A stretch of DNA of 64,000 nt from Streptomyces sp. NBC_01803 (GTDB lineage: Bacteria > Actinomycetota > Actinomycetes > Streptomycetales > Streptomycetaceae): assembly GCF_035917415.1 (NCBI RefSeq), contig NZ_CP109073.1:5512001-5576000 (forward strand), read 5' to 3'. Positions 48,189-58,077 of this stretch are shown one piece after another. The position numbers were made by a program, and so were the translations under genes. The stretch's first letter is position 1. Every line of letters begins with the position of its first letter. The notes under the pieces are model-generated. The model was not told the DNA's origin, searched no databases, and worked only from the letters and a program-made list of their open reading frames with translations.

Positions 48189-50015
48189 ATGGCCGAACGC
48201 ACGCTCAGCCACGGCCGTTACCACCTGCTCGATCTCATCGGGCGCGGTGGCATGGGCGAAGTCTGGCGGGCCCGTGACGAGGCACTGGACCGGCGGGTCG
48301 CCGTCAAGTGCCTGAAGCCGCTGGGCACCCGGCAGGAGGAGCCGTTCCTGCGCGCGCTGCGCGAGCGCTTCCGGCGCGAGGCGCGGATGGCCGCCGCGCT
48401 CCAGCACCGGGGCATCACCGTGGTCCACGACTTCGGCGAGGCCGACGGCGTGCTCTACCTGGTGATGGAGCTGCTCGACGGCCGCAACCTCAGCCAGCTG
48501 CTGCACGAGCGCCGGCCCGAGCCGCTGTCCGTCGCGGAGATCGCGGACATCGCCGACCAGGTCGCGGGCGCCCTCGCCTACACCCACGAACAGGGCATCA
48601 TCCACCGGGACCTGAAGCCGGCCAACGTCATGCGGCTGGCCGACGGCACCGTGAAGATCTGCGACTTCGGCATCGCCAGGCTCGCCCAGGACATCGGGCT
48701 GAGCGCCAAGCTCACCTCGGCGGGAATGGCGATGGGCACCCCGCACTACATGTCCCCCGAGCAGATCGCCGGGCTGGCCGTCGATCACCGCAGCGACCTG
48801 TACTCGCTGGGCTGCGTCCTGTACGAGATCGCCACCGGCGCCCCGCCGTTCGACCTCGGTGACCCCTGGGCCATCCTCGTCGGGCACCGCGACACCCCGC
48901 CCGAGCCGCCCCGCGCCCGCCGCTCCGATCTGCCGGAGGAGCTGGAGGAGTTCATCCTCGCGCTGCTCGCGAAAGACCCCGCCGACCGGCCCGAGGACGC
49001 CGCCGCCCACGCCCACGCCCTGGCCGCCGCCGGCCACACCGGCACCCTCGCCGTCCGCGTCCCGGCGCAGCGCCCGGCCGAGCGGCTGCCCGAGTGGACA
49101 CGCGGGATGCGGGCCGGCTCCCGGGCCAGCGGCTCCTGGTCGCTGCGGCTGCCGCCCCCCGACCGGTCGGCCGGGCTGACCGGGCAGTGGACCACCGGCG
49201 TGCACCGGGCCGCCGTCGCCCAGCTCCCCGCCGAGCGCCGCGGCCCCGCGCCCGAATACCTGGCGGTGCTGGCCAGCCGGCACCGGGCCGGGCTCAGCCT
49301 CGGCCGCCTCGGCCGCTGGGAGGAGGCGTGCGACGTGCACCGCTCGGTCGCCGCCGAGCGGGAGCGGGCGCTCGGCACGGATCACCCGGACACGCTGGAG
49401 AGCCGCTTCGAGGCCGCCTACGCCCTGGGCCGGCTCGGCCACTGGGAGGAGGCCCTCGACGGCTATCTGCGTGTCGCCGAGGCCAGGACCCGCACGCTCG
49501 GCTCCGACCACCCGGCCACCCTCGACGCCCGGTACGACGCGGGCGTCAGCCTCGGTCGGCTGGGTCGGCCCGCCGAGGCCCTGGCGCTCTACACCGACCT
49601 GGTCACGGCCAGGACCCGCGCCCAGGGCCCCGAGCACCCCGAGACGCTCCGCGCCCGGCACGGCCGCGGCGTCAGCCTGGGCCGGCTCGGCCGCTGGGAG
49701 GAGGCGCTGTCCGAGGCCAGGGACGTCTGGGCCGCCCGCGCCCGGCTGCTCGGCCCCGACCACGCCGACACCCTGGTCAGCCGCCGCGAGATCGCCGTCG
49801 CGCTCGGCTGGCTGGACCGGTGGGAGGCCGCCCTGGACGAGCACCGCCAGGTGCGGCGGGCCCGGGAGCGGGCGCTGGGCCCCGGCCACCCGGACGCCCT
49901 GAGCAGCCGCAACGACGAGGCGCACTGCCTGGAGCAGCTCGGCCGTTCCCTGGAGGCCGTCGAGCTCTACCGCCAGGTGGCCACCCTGCGGGACCGTCCA
50001 GCGGCGGAGCGTTGA
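48189..50015 (+). CDS. Ser/Thr protein kinase with C-terminal TPR repeats
   Basis: The 608-residue protein starts with a Hanks-type kinase domain: glycine loop GRGGMGEVW, Lys40, catalytic Asp141 in HRDLKPANVM, DFG at 159-161 and MGTPHYMSPEQ. After a linker come about five to six TPR_10/TPR_12 units of 42 residues marked by LGRLGRWEEA and LG.DHPDTL. No membrane helix separates the parts, so it is a cytosolic, protein-interaction kinase. Substrates are unknown. The small gene at 50040 follows 24 bases later in the same direction. Confidence 0.93.
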   Translation: MAERTLSHGRYHLLDLIGRGGMGEVWRARDEALDRRVAVKCLKPLGTRQEEPFLRALRERFRREARMAAALQHRGITVVHDFGEADGVLYLVMELLDGRNLSQLLHERRPEPLSVAEIADIADQVAGALAYTHEQGIIHRDLKPANVMRLADGTVKICDFGIARLAQDIGLSAKLTSAGMAMGTPHYMSPEQIAGLAVDHRSDLYSLGCVLYEIATGAPPFDLGDPWAILVGHRDTPPEPPRARRSDLPEELEEFILALLAKDPADRPEDAAAHAHALAAAGHTGTLAVRVPAQRPAERLPEWTRGMRAGSRASGSWSLRLPPPDRSAGLTGQWTTGVHRAAVAQLPAERRGPAPEYLAVLASRHRAGLSLGRLGRWEEACDVHRSVAAERERALGTDHPDTLESRFEAAYALGRLGHWEEALDGYLRVAEARTRTLGSDHPATLDARYDAGVSLGRLGRPAEALALYTDLVTARTRAQGPEHPETLRARHGRGVSLGRLGRWEEALSEARDVWAARARLLGPDHADTLVSRREIAVALGWLDRWEAALDEHRQVRRARERALGPGHPDALSSRNDEAHCLEQLGRSLEAVELYRQVATLRDRPAAER

Positions 50016-50039
50016 GACCGCCGCACGTACCATGGCGGC

Positions 50040-50537
50040 ATGTCGTTTCTCCGCCGCCGCAACGCCGCTTCACCCGCCGGCCCCGACTTCGACGTGCTGG
50101 CCATGGACCCGGGCGACTGGCCCGGAGTCCTCGGCGCCGGGTTGCTTCCCGCGCCCGACGGGAGCTGCCAGGGCGTGGTGCTGCGGTACGACCTGTTCGG
50201 CGGACGCGGCCCGGCGATGGTCATCGGCAACCTGCCGGAGGGCTCCCCGGCCCGGGACGTGGCCGACGGCGAGGTGCCGTTCGAGGTGCACCAGCTTCTC
50301 GCGGCCCTGGAGATCGAGGAGGAGATCCAGGTCACCGGCACCGAGGAGACCCCGGTCATGCACGACGGGAGCCTGCTGATCGTGCGTCGCGTGTTGTGCA
50401 CGGAGGGCCGGGTCTCCTGCGTGCAGTTCGACCGCAACGACGGCGTGCTCGTCACGATCGCGAGCTGGAACCGCCCCATCACCGACGAGCTCTACCAGCT
50501 CCTGAAGCCGCTCCCCGCCGAGATGTTCCAACGCTGA
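50040..50537 (+). CDS. conserved hypothetical protein
   Basis: A 165-residue soluble protein that I do not recognise beyond its occurrence as a hypothetical protein in streptomycetes. It has an acidic alpha/beta character (GDWPGVLGAGLLPAPDGSCQG, HQLLAALEIEEEIQVTGTEETP) and ends in SWNRPITDELYQLLKPLPAEM. No signal peptide or membrane helix is visible. It lies directly downstream of the Ser/Thr kinase and may be co-transcribed with it. Confidence 0.75.
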   Translation: MSFLRRRNAASPAGPDFDVLAMDPGDWPGVLGAGLLPAPDGSCQGVVLRYDLFGGRGPAMVIGNLPEGSPARDVADGEVPFEVHQLLAALEIEEEIQVTGTEETPVMHDGSLLIVRRVLCTEGRVSCVQFDRNDGVLVTIASWNRPITDELYQLLKPLPAEMFQR

Positions 50538-50555
50538 CGCGGCCGGGCCGCGTCA
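50535..50555. terminator. hairpin terminator at the stop of the hypothetical gene
   Basis: TGACGCGGC and GCCGCGTCA form a perfect 9-bp stem around CGG, beginning at the stop codon itself. It separates two convergent genes and can serve both. Confidence 0.75.
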
Positions 50556-50582
50556 GCCGCGTCAGCCGCCCGGGCCGTGCGG

Positions 50583-51701
50583 TCAACGGGTCCCCACCGC
50601 CGTGCGGACCGCCCGCCGGGCCAGCGTCCAGTCGTCGTGCAGCCGCCGCAGCCGCAACCGCTGCCGCTCGCCGTACGCCAGCGCACCGCCGGGCCGGTCG
50701 GACCCGGTCGCGCGCGGCGTGCCCGGGACGCGCATCGCCCGCTGCACCGCGTCCTCGCAGCGGCGGATCTCCCGGGTGAGCACCAGCAGCAGATTGACCA
50801 GGAAGGCGTCCCGCCCCGGCACGCCCGTCGCGTGCGCCGCCTGGCTGATCTGGCGCCGGATCAGCGGCGCGTCGCCGACCGCCGCCCACAGCGTGGCCAG
50901 GTCGTACCCCGGCAGGTACCAGCCCGCCGCGTCCCAGCCCAGCAGTACCGGGCCGGTCGGTGACAGCAGCACGTTCGCCTGGGTGGCCGCGCCGTGGCAG
51001 AACTGCCGGGGCGGCCCCGGCCGGCCCCGGCCGGACAGCCCGTGCAGCAGTGTCTTCAGATCGCTCAGGTCCCGGTCGGTGAGCACCCCCAGCGCGTGGT
51101 AGCGGGCCAGCAGCGCCGGGTAGTTCAGCATGTCGGGGAAGGCGCCGACGGGTGGGCGCCACTCGTTGAGCCGGCACACGGCGGTCAGCGCCGCCCGCAT
51201 CTCGGCGGGCGAGGTGCCGGATCCCGGATGCCGGCCCCCGGCCGCCCGGCGGCCCGGGATGAACTCGGTGACCAGCGTGCGGCCGTGCGGGTCGTCGGCG
51301 ATGAGTCCGGGCACCCGCACCGGGGGGCGGCACCGGACGAAGCCGCGGTGTGCGGCTATTTCGCGGCGGAACCGCTCCGCCCCGCCGTCGGCCGGATCCA
51401 GCAGGCGCTTGGCCACGGCCGCGCGCCGGCCGGTGGTGCCGAGGAGCGCCACCGAGTGACCGGCGTCCCGCAGCACCCGCGCCGGGGTGAACTCCGGGCA
51501 GATCTCGTGCACGGCGGTCAGCGCGGCGCGCAGCCGGTCGCCCCGCGCGCCCGAGAAGTCCAGCCGGCCCGCGGCGGGCGGCGGCCCGCTCCGGAGCGGG
51601 CGGCGGGCCCGCTCGTCCGCGCCGGCGACGGCCGTGCCGCCGGGCTGGCCGCCCGGGCGTGGTCGCTGCCGGCTGATCACGGGGGTGAGTGCTGGATACA
51701 T
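50583..51701 (-). CDS. APH-fold phosphotransferase-like protein with altered active site
   Basis: The 372-residue protein has the aminoglycoside/choline-kinase fold: a small N-lobe ([20 protein letters not shown] with a candidate nucleotide Lys), and a C-lobe with [14 protein letters not shown] and [18 protein letters not shown]. In active enzymes the first motif reads HGDxxxxN; here position 238 is Ala, so the catalytic Asp is missing, although the metal-binding Asp257 remains. It may be a pseudokinase or use another mechanism. ATG 51701 fits best. It is divergent from nsdA across 246 bases. Confidence 0.8.
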   Translation of the reverse strand: MYPALTPVISRQRPRPGGQPGGTAVAGADERARRPLRSGPPPAAGRLDFSGARGDRLRAALTAVHEICPEFTPARVLRDAGHSVALLGTTGRRAAVAKRLLDPADGGAERFRREIAAHRGFVRCRPPVRVPGLIADDPHGRTLVTEFIPGRRAAGGRHPGSGTSPAEMRAALTAVCRLNEWRPPVGAFPDMLNYPALLARYHALGVLTDRDLSDLKTLLHGLSGRGRPGPPRQFCHGAATQANVLLSPTGPVLLGWDAAGWYLPGYDLATLWAAVGDAPLIRRQISQAAHATGVPGRDAFLVNLLLVLTREIRRCEDAVQRAMRVPGTPRATGSDRPGGALAYGERQRLRLRRLHDDWTLARRAVRTAVGTR

Positions 51702-51947
51702 AGGCGGGCATGGTCCCTTCGTGTGCCGGAAGGTGCCGGAAGGTTCATGGCGCCCCCGGGCCGGACAGACCCCTTTGACACCCTGGGGAAATGCCGGTGG
51801 ATGACCGGCCCGGGTGGCGCGATGCCTACACCACTCCCTCGCGCGGGTGGCACACCATCTGGCGTGCCCTGGCGAACCATGGCGAATAGTCATGGGGCCG
51901 TTGCGCGGCGGTTACTGTCAACTCAGCCGAGATCCTGGGGGCTTGAC

Positions 51948-53417
51948 GTGAGCAGGGGACCCAACACCCGACTCGAGGACTTGTTCAGGCTCGCCGGCTG
52001 GTCCAAGGGGGAACTCGCCAGGCTGGTCAACCGCCAGGCGGCAGCCCAGGGCTATCCGCAGCTCGCCACGGACACCTCGCGGGTGCGGCGGTGGATCGAC
52101 GTGGGCGAGACCCCGCGCGATCCGGTGCCCGAGGTGCTGGCGACCCTGTTCACCGAGCGGCTCGGCCGTGTCGTGACCATCGAGGACCTCGGGTTGCGCC
52201 GGTCAGGGGACGCGGGGACAAGACCGTCCGTGCACGGACTGCCTTGGGCGCCCCGGCGGACGGCCGCGGTCCTCACCGAATTCACGGGAATGGACCTCAT
52301 GCTCAACCGACGCGGCATGGTGGGCGCGGGAGTCGCGCTCGCCGCGGGATCCGCACTCAGCGATGCCATGCACGACTGGCTCCGGGCCGCTCCGGCCCGC
52401 GACGCCGCTTCCCCCCACGACCCCACCTCGGCAACGGACCCGGCCGGCTTCGACCGGTACGAGGCCGCCCCCGTCGGCGCGGAGGAGATCGAGGCCCTGG
52501 AGCACTCGGTCGAGATCTTCCGCGCCTGGGACGCCTCCCGGGGCGGCGGACTTCAGCGCAAGGCCGTGGTCGGCCAGCTCAACGAGGTGGGCGGCATACT
52601 CGCCTACCGGCACCCGGACGCCGTGCAGCGCCGGCTGTGGGGCGTGGCCGCCGACCTCTCGGTGCTCGCCGGCTGGATGTCCCACGACATCGGGCTGGAG
52701 CCGACCGCCCAGAAGTACTTCGTGATCGCCGCGCACGCCGCTCGGGAGGGCGGTGACCGCCCCCGCGCGGGCGAGGCGCTGTCGCGCGCCGCCCGGCAGA
52801 TGGTGCACCTGGGGCGGCCCGGTGACGCCCTCGACCTCATGCGGCTGGCCCGGTCGGGCACGGGCGAGGAGGCGCTGCCGCGCACCCGGGCCATGCTCTG
52901 CACCGTCGAGGCGTGGGCGCGCGCCGCGCTGGGCCAGGGACAGGCGACCCGGCGGCTGCTGGGCGAGGCGGAGGAGCTGTTCGTCTCCGACCGGAACAGC
53001 GCCCCGACGCCGGGCTGGATGCGGATGTTCGACGAGGCGGACCTGTACGGCATGCAGGCCCTCGCCTACCGCACCCTGGCCGAGCACGAGCCCACGGCGG
53101 CCCGCCCGGCGCTGCGCCACGCCGAGACGGCGCTGGCCCTGCGGGTGGACGGCCGGCAGCGTTCCCGGATCTTCGACGAGATCACGCTCGCCTCCGCGAG
53201 TTTCATCGCCGACGACCCGGAACGCGCCGACCAGCACGCCCGCCTGGCCCTGTCCGCCGTCGGGGAGAACTCCTCGCACCGCACCTGGGACCGGCTGCGC
53301 GAGATGCACCGTCTCACCGGCCGCTACGCGGGCGTGTCCCGGATCGACGAGCTCCGCCGGGAGCTGGCCCGGTCCCTGCCGTCCCTTCCGGCCACGGCCG
53401 GAGCACAGTCGGCCTGA
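51948..53417 (+). CDS. nsdA: NsdA-like regulator of differentiation
   Basis: The 489-residue protein matches my memory of Streptomyces NsdA, a negative regulator of morphological differentiation and antibiotic production: conserved start NTRLEDLFRLAGWSKGELARLVNRQAAAQG, a helix-turn-helix-like N-terminal region, EFTGMDLMLNRRGMVGAGVALAAGSALSDAMHDWL, and a C-terminal TPR-like helical array (about residues 200-470). It probably binds DNA or acts through protein contacts. The GTG at 51948 has GGGG upstream. A strong terminator follows its stop. Confidence 0.75.
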   Translation: MSRGPNTRLEDLFRLAGWSKGELARLVNRQAAAQGYPQLATDTSRVRRWIDVGETPRDPVPEVLATLFTERLGRVVTIEDLGLRRSGDAGTRPSVHGLPWAPRRTAAVLTEFTGMDLMLNRRGMVGAGVALAAGSALSDAMHDWLRAAPARDAASPHDPTSATDPAGFDRYEAAPVGAEEIEALEHSVEIFRAWDASRGGGLQRKAVVGQLNEVGGILAYRHPDAVQRRLWGVAADLSVLAGWMSHDIGLEPTAQKYFVIAAHAAREGGDRPRAGEALSRAARQMVHLGRPGDALDLMRLARSGTGEEALPRTRAMLCTVEAWARAALGQGQATRRLLGEAEELFVSDRNSAPTPGWMRMFDEADLYGMQALAYRTLAEHEPTAARPALRHAETALALRVDGRQRSRIFDEITLASASFIADDPERADQHARLALSAVGENSSHRTWDRLREMHRLTGRYAGVSRIDELRRELARSLPSLPATAGAQSA

Positions 53418-53421
53418 CGGT

Positions 53422-53461
53422 CCCGCCGGGCGCGCGGTCGGATCGCCGCGCGCCCGGCGGG
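53422..53461. terminator. 16-bp-stem terminator between nsdA and the PP2C gene
   Basis: CCCGCCGGGCGCGCGG and its perfect complement flank the eight-base loop TCGGATCG. Lying between two convergent genes only 50 bases apart, it should end transcription from both sides. Confidence 0.85.
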
Positions 53462-53467
53462 GGCGGC

Positions 53468-54883
53468 TCAGGGCCGTACGCGGGCCACCAGCACGCAGGC
53501 GTCGTCCTCCCGGCCCGTTTCGCCGCACTCGTCGATCACCACGCGCAGCGCTTCGAGCGCGCCGGCCGCCGAGATCAGGCGGGGGGCGAGGTCGATCAGG
53601 CGCCGGTCGCCGCCGTGGCCGCCCCTGCCGTCCGGCGGGATGTCCGAAAACAGCCCATCCGTGTGGAGGACCAGTACGTCGCCCGGCTCCAGCCGGTCGG
53701 CGCGCGCCTCGTAGGCGGCGTCCGTGATGGCGCCCAGCAGCGTGCCGGCCGGGCGCGGCAGGGCCCAGCCCACACCGTCGCGGCACAGCAGCGGCGCCGG
53801 GTGGCCGGCCTGCGCCCACGTCAGCAGGCGGCCGGCCGGCTCGTAACGGCAGCACAGGGCGCTGGCCAACACCGGGTGCGCGCCCCGGTCCAGGAGCTGA
53901 TTGAGGTGGCCGAGCAGCGCTCCCGGCTCGGCGCCGGTCAGTGCGATGCCGCGGATGGCACCCAGCGCCGTCGCCGTGCCCGCCGCCGCGGCGGGGCCGC
54001 GGCCGGACAGGTCGCCCACGGACAGCATCCGGCCGCCGTCCGGCAGTTCCAGCGCGTCGTACCACTTCCCGCTCATCGGGGCCCCCTCCCGCGCGGGCAG
54101 GTAGCGGGCCGCGAGCTCCAGCGAGCCCGGCCGGCCCTCCGGCCGGCCCGGCTCGTGCGAGCCGAGCCACGGCGCGAGCGCCGAGTCCTCCAGCTCGATC
54201 GCCAGCCCGCGCCCGGCCCGCGCGACGCGGCGCCGGCGCCGCAGCTCCTCGTCGGCGCGGTCCGCCTCCGGGCCGGGCCGCGCCGACGCCGTCCCGCTGC
54301 GCCGCACCTCGCTCACGTCGCGGATCACGGCCCACATCGCGACCGTTCCGCCGTGGTCGTCGAGCACCGGCTCACCGGCCATCTGCACCGTGCGCTCCGA
54401 GCCGTCAGGCCGGGTGATGCGGAACTCGCAGTCCATGGGCCGCCCGTCGACCAGGCACCCGGTGACCGCGGCGGTCAGCGCGGGCTGGTCCTCCGGCGGC
54501 AGGAACGACGGGAGCTGGTCGAGGGTGAGCGGGCCCTCCTGCGTGGGCCTGCCGAAGATCGAGAACAGCTCCTCGGACCACACGACGCCGTCCGTCAGCA
54601 GGTTCCACTCGGCGCTGCCGATCCGTTGGCCCAGCCGGGCCCGGCCCTCGCCGCCGGGCGCGGCCCGGAGCTGGTCGAGCTGGTCGCGGAAGTCGTCCAG
54701 GCGGTGGGTGGCGAGCTCCCACACCGCGCTCCGTATCCTGTGTCCGGCGCCGTCCGCGGACTCGCCGAGCCGGATGGCGTCGAGATCGTCGCGCAGCCGG
54801 CGGGTCCGCGCGATCAGGTCGTCGAGGGTCGCCCCCGGGGGAACGTCATTCGTGGGGTGTTCAGGGTTCTGGGAGGAGAGCAT
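53468..54883 (-). CDS. PAS-PP2C (SpoIIE-type) protein with altered metal site
   Basis: The 471-residue protein has a helical N-terminus, a PAS domain (about residues 85-210; EELFSIFGRPTQEG, DCEFRITRPDGSERTVQMAGEPVLDD) and a SpoIIE-type PP2C domain (about 265-471). The motif normally GGDWYD is SGKWYD here, so Lys replaces the Asp equivalent to SpoIIE D610, a manganese ligand. GDLSGRG, LHTDGLFSD and EDDACVLVARV keep the other acidic positions. Activity is therefore doubtful. ATG 54883 was chosen (GGGGA upstream); ATG 54913 is possible. Confidence 0.85.
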   Translation of the reverse strand: MLSSQNPEHPTNDVPPGATLDDLIARTRRLRDDLDAIRLGESADGAGHRIRSAVWELATHRLDDFRDQLDQLRAAPGGEGRARLGQRIGSAEWNLLTDGVVWSEELFSIFGRPTQEGPLTLDQLPSFLPPEDQPALTAAVTGCLVDGRPMDCEFRITRPDGSERTVQMAGEPVLDDHGGTVAMWAVIRDVSEVRRSGTASARPGPEADRADEELRRRRRVARAGRGLAIELEDSALAPWLGSHEPGRPEGRPGSLELAARYLPAREGAPMSGKWYDALELPDGGRMLSVGDLSGRGPAAAAGTATALGAIRGIALTGAEPGALLGHLNQLLDRGAHPVLASALCCRYEPAGRLLTWAQAGHPAPLLCRDGVGWALPRPAGTLLGAITDAAYEARADRLEPGDVLVLHTDGLFSDIPPDGRGGHGGDRRLIDLAPRLISAAGALEALRVVIDECGETGREDDACVLVARVRP

Positions 54884-55127
54884 GGTGGTCCCCGATACGG
54901 CGCGGTCGGGCATGGGGTGATTCCGCCCGGCGGAGCCGGGGGAGCCCGGAGCGGTGGCGCGGGCGACTCCAGACTGTTGCACAGCCTTCCCCACCCGGTG
55001 AGAGATTCAGCCGCCCCGCGCGTGCGGGTTCCGGGGTGGAAGGTGTAGAACCTCTGTCGTCCGGCAAGGAGCCGCCCGAACGGAAATCCCGTTGCCACCT
55101 GATCGCCCGCGCCGGATGCTGACTCAT

Positions 55128-56564
55128 ATGTTCGCCAGCCCTACCGAAACAGACATAGCGCCCAGCGGGAGCCTCCTCGGGCTCCTCCAGCGGGGGCGCG
55201 GCGACGGCTGGCTGCACGCCCTGGCGGCTCCCAGGGCGGCGGCCGTCGCCGCACTGGACCACTGCGTGCTGCACGATCCCCGCCGGGACTGGCAGCTCGA
55301 ACACCGCTCGCTCTACTACGCCAGGCTCTACGCCGAGCTCGGCGCCGGGCTCGACGCGATCGAGGGCCATCTCTTCCACCCCGACGACGCGATCCGCCCC
55401 GAGGAGGAGCGCACCGGCCTCGCCCTGTCCGTGCTCGGCCACCTCACCTCCTACGGGCACCCCGCGGCGCCGCGCCTGCTGCGCCGGTACGCCGCCGAGG
55501 GCGCCAACTGGCGCTGGGCGCTCGACGAACTCGCCGTCCGGGACGACGACGGCGCGCTCCGCGCTCTGGGACCGCGCATTCTGGCCAGGTTCCCGCACAC
55601 CGAGGAAGGCGACACGGCGCTGACCGCCGCCGTCCGTGACTCCTTCGAGCCGCGCCCCTGGCGGCTGTGGGCCGAGGACCCGGCCCGCCCCGAGCAGCGC
55701 GCCCGGCTGGAACGCGCCCTGGAGGACGGCGACTTCGACCGCTGGCAGCGCCAGCTCCGCTCGCCGGGCCCGCAACCCGGCTGGAGCGTGCGGGCCGTCC
55801 TGGACTGGGCGCGCGACGGCTACGAGCAGACGCCGCGGCAGTGGCGCGAGGCGTCCGCCGCCCGGTGCCTGGGCGCCGTGGCCGGTCCCCAGGACCGCCC
55901 CGAGCTGCTCGCCGCCGCCGCGGACGGACAGCCGGCGGCCCGCGCCGCCGCCCTGCGCCATCTCGCCGAGCGCGGCGACCCGGAGGCGTTCCCGCTGATC
56001 CGGGACGCCGCCGCCAGCCGGGATCCGGACGTGGCCCGCGCCGCGGCGACCGCGTTCTCCCGGATGCGCGGCCACGCCGCGCTCGCGCAGGCCAGACGCT
56101 GGGCCGACCGCGAGGACGAGCTGGGCGCGCGCGCCGCCGCCATGCTCGCCGAGCGTGGCGAGGCCCGCGACGCGCCCCGGGTGCTCGCGGCCCTGCTGCG
56201 CGTGGTGCGGGCGCACGGCAGCGACGCCAAGGAGCTGCGCCCGCTGGTCGAGGGCGCGGGCCGGCTCGCCCTCACCACCGCCGCGCCCGTCCTGCGCCAC
56301 ATCTACCGCGAGACCGCCTCCTCCCACCTGCGCGGTCACGCCGCCCGCGCCCTGGCCGCCACCGACCCGTCCTTCGGGTCCGGCTTCGCCATCGAGTGCC
56401 TGTGGGACTGCCAGGAGGACACCCGCGAGGTCGCCGCCCGGTTCGCCACCGTGCTCGACACCCGCGTGGTGGAACGGCTGCGCCGCCTCGCCACCGACCC
56501 GGCCGAGGAGGCGGGGGTCCAGACCGCGGTCCGGGGCAGGCTGGCCAGGCGCGCCGCGGGCTGA
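55128..56564 (+). CDS. HEAT-repeat-like protein
   Basis: A 478-residue helical protein made of repeated amphipathic pairs in its second half, for example RAAALRHLAERGDPEAFPLIRDAA, ARAAATAFSRMRGHAALAQARRW and LRGHAARALAATDPSFG, typical of HEAT or PBS-lyase repeats. The N-terminal part has no family I know. Such proteins are protein-binding scaffolds. ATG 55128 was taken; ATG 55116 is an alternative and neither has a clear ribosome site. It precedes the glycosyltransferase by 83 bases. Confidence 0.75.
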   Translation: MFASPTETDIAPSGSLLGLLQRGRGDGWLHALAAPRAAAVAALDHCVLHDPRRDWQLEHRSLYYARLYAELGAGLDAIEGHLFHPDDAIRPEEERTGLALSVLGHLTSYGHPAAPRLLRRYAAEGANWRWALDELAVRDDDGALRALGPRILARFPHTEEGDTALTAAVRDSFEPRPWRLWAEDPARPEQRARLERALEDGDFDRWQRQLRSPGPQPGWSVRAVLDWARDGYEQTPRQWREASAARCLGAVAGPQDRPELLAAAADGQPAARAAALRHLAERGDPEAFPLIRDAAASRDPDVARAAATAFSRMRGHAALAQARRWADREDELGARAAAMLAERGEARDAPRVLAALLRVVRAHGSDAKELRPLVEGAGRLALTTAAPVLRHIYRETASSHLRGHAARALAATDPSFGSGFAIECLWDCQEDTREVAARFATVLDTRVVERLRRLATDPAEEAGVQTAVRGRLARRAAG

Positions 56565-56647
56565 GAAACGAGGATGCTCATGGGACGTTTCCCGCACGGA
56601 CACACGGATGTGGGCGGGGGAACTCCGGCGGCGGCGACAACAGCCGT

Positions 56648-57814
56648 ATGCGCACCTCCCCGCTGCGAATCGTCCTCATCACCGAGTCCTATCCCCCCGA
56701 CGTCAACGGCGTCGCCCACTGCGCCCTCCAGACCGCCGCCCACCTGACGCGGCGCGGCCACCACCCGCTGGTCGTCGCCCCCGCCCCCGCTCCGGGCGTC
56801 CGCGTTCCCCACGACCTCGCGTCGGCCGGCGGCGGAGTCGACGGCGGGGCTCCGGTCGTGCACATCCCCTCGCTGCCGCTGCCCGGATATCCCCAGGTCC
56901 GGGTCGCGCTCCCCAGCCGCAAGCTCGCCGCCGCCGTCGCCGGGCACCGGCCCGACATCATCCACCTCGCCAGCCCGTTCGTGCTGGGCGCGCGCGGCGC
57001 CGCTCTCGCCGTGCGCTCCGGGGTGCCGGCCGTCGCCGTGTACCAGACGGACCTGGCGGGATACGCGCGCACGTACCTCGGCGCCGGTGAGCTGGCCGCC
57101 TGGCGCCGCATCCGCGCCGTGCACGCCGCCGCCGACCTGACCCTCGCCCCCTCCAGCGCGTCGCTGCGCGCCCTGGAGGAGCACGGCGTGCCCCGGGTGC
57201 GGCTGTGGCCGCGCGGCGTGGACACCCGGCGGTTCCGGCCGGGGCTGCGGGACGACGCGCTGCGCGGCGAACTGGCGCCGGGCGGTGAGCTGCTCGTCGG
57301 CTACGTCGGCCGGCTGGCCCCCGAGAAGCACATCGAACTCCTCGCCGGCGCCGCCGCCCTGCCCGGCGTCCGGCTCGTCGTGGTCGGCGACGGACCCAGC
57401 CAGACCGCGCTGCGCGCCGCGCTGCCCCGGGCCCGCTTCCTGGGCCGTCGCACCGGGGACGACCTGGCGCGGGTCTACGCCTCCCTGGACGTCTTCGCGC
57501 ACACCGGCCCGTTCGAGACGTTCTGCCAGACCGTGCAGGAGGCGCAGGCCAGCGGCGTGGCCACGATCGCCCCCGCCGTCGGCGGGCCGCTGGACCTGGT
57601 CGAGCACGGCCGCACCGGACTGCTCGTCCCGCCGCGCGACCAGGCCGCCCTGCGGGACGCCGTCAGGGTCCTGCGCGACGACCCCGCGCTGCGCGCCGCG
57701 CTCGCCCGCGCGGGGCGGGCCGCCGTCGAGGACCGCACCTGGGAGGCGGTGGGGGACCAGCTCCTGGACCACTACGCCCGGGTCCGGCAGGAACGGGCGG
57801 TGGCGGTCCGGTGA
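56648..57814 (+). CDS. GT4-family glycosyltransferase (MgtA/PimB-like)
   Basis: The 388-residue protein has the GT-B fold. The N-domain begins LRIVLITESYPPDVNGVAHCALQTAAHL, the pattern of GDP-mannose-dependent alpha-mannosyltransferases. The C-domain has VGYVGRLAPEKHIELLAGAA and the nucleotide-sugar motif HTGPFETFCQTVQEAQASGVATIAP with the EX7E glutamates. It probably adds mannose to a glycolipid or polysaccharide at the inner membrane face; the acceptor is unknown. ATG 56648 fits. Its stop overlaps the first GTGAGC of a set of 89-bp repeats. Confidence 0.88.
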   Translation: MRTSPLRIVLITESYPPDVNGVAHCALQTAAHLTRRGHHPLVVAPAPAPGVRVPHDLASAGGGVDGGAPVVHIPSLPLPGYPQVRVALPSRKLAAAVAGHRPDIIHLASPFVLGARGAALAVRSGVPAVAVYQTDLAGYARTYLGAGELAAWRRIRAVHAAADLTLAPSSASLRALEEHGVPRVRLWPRGVDTRRFRPGLRDDALRGELAPGGELLVGYVGRLAPEKHIELLAGAAALPGVRLVVVGDGPSQTALRAALPRARFLGRRTGDDLARVYASLDVFAHTGPFETFCQTVQEAQASGVATIAPAVGGPLDLVEHGRTGLLVPPRDQAALRDAVRVLRDDPALRAALARAGRAAVEDRTWEAVGDQLLDHYARVRQERAVAVR

Positions 57815-58077
57815 GCGTCGTACGCGCGGCTGCCGGGCCGCGGTTGTTCGGGATGTCTGTGCGGTGCCGTGCGGGCGGAGAAGCGAACGGGGAGATGCGG
57901 TGAGCGTCGTACGCGCGGCTGCCGGGCCGCGGTTGTTCGGGAAGTCTGTGCGGTGCCGTGCGGGCGGAGAAGCGAACGGGGAGATGCGGTGAGCGTCGTA
58001 CGCGCGGCTGCCGGGCCGCGGTTGTTCGGGATGTTCGTGCGGTGCCGTGCGGGCGGAGAAGCGAACGGGAGGACACC
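57811..58077 (+). repeat. three tandem 89-bp repeats between two glycosyltransferase genes
   Basis: Units begin at 57811, 57900 and 57989, each opening with GTGAGCGTCGTACGCGC and ending with a purine-rich ribosome-site-like tail (GGGGAG or GGGAGG). Each contains the hairpin CGCGGC-TGCCGG-GCCGCG. A fourth GTGAGC at 58078, in step with the period, is the start codon of the next gene, whose sequence then diverges. Copies differ at only a few positions. Since 89 is not a multiple of three, no single frame is kept; the units look like repeated leader segments with stem-loops. Confidence 0.9.

Noticed and set aside
57811..58077. 89-bp repeats read as a CRISPR array
   Set aside because: The units abut without spacers, lie between co-directional genes and have no cas genes nearby.
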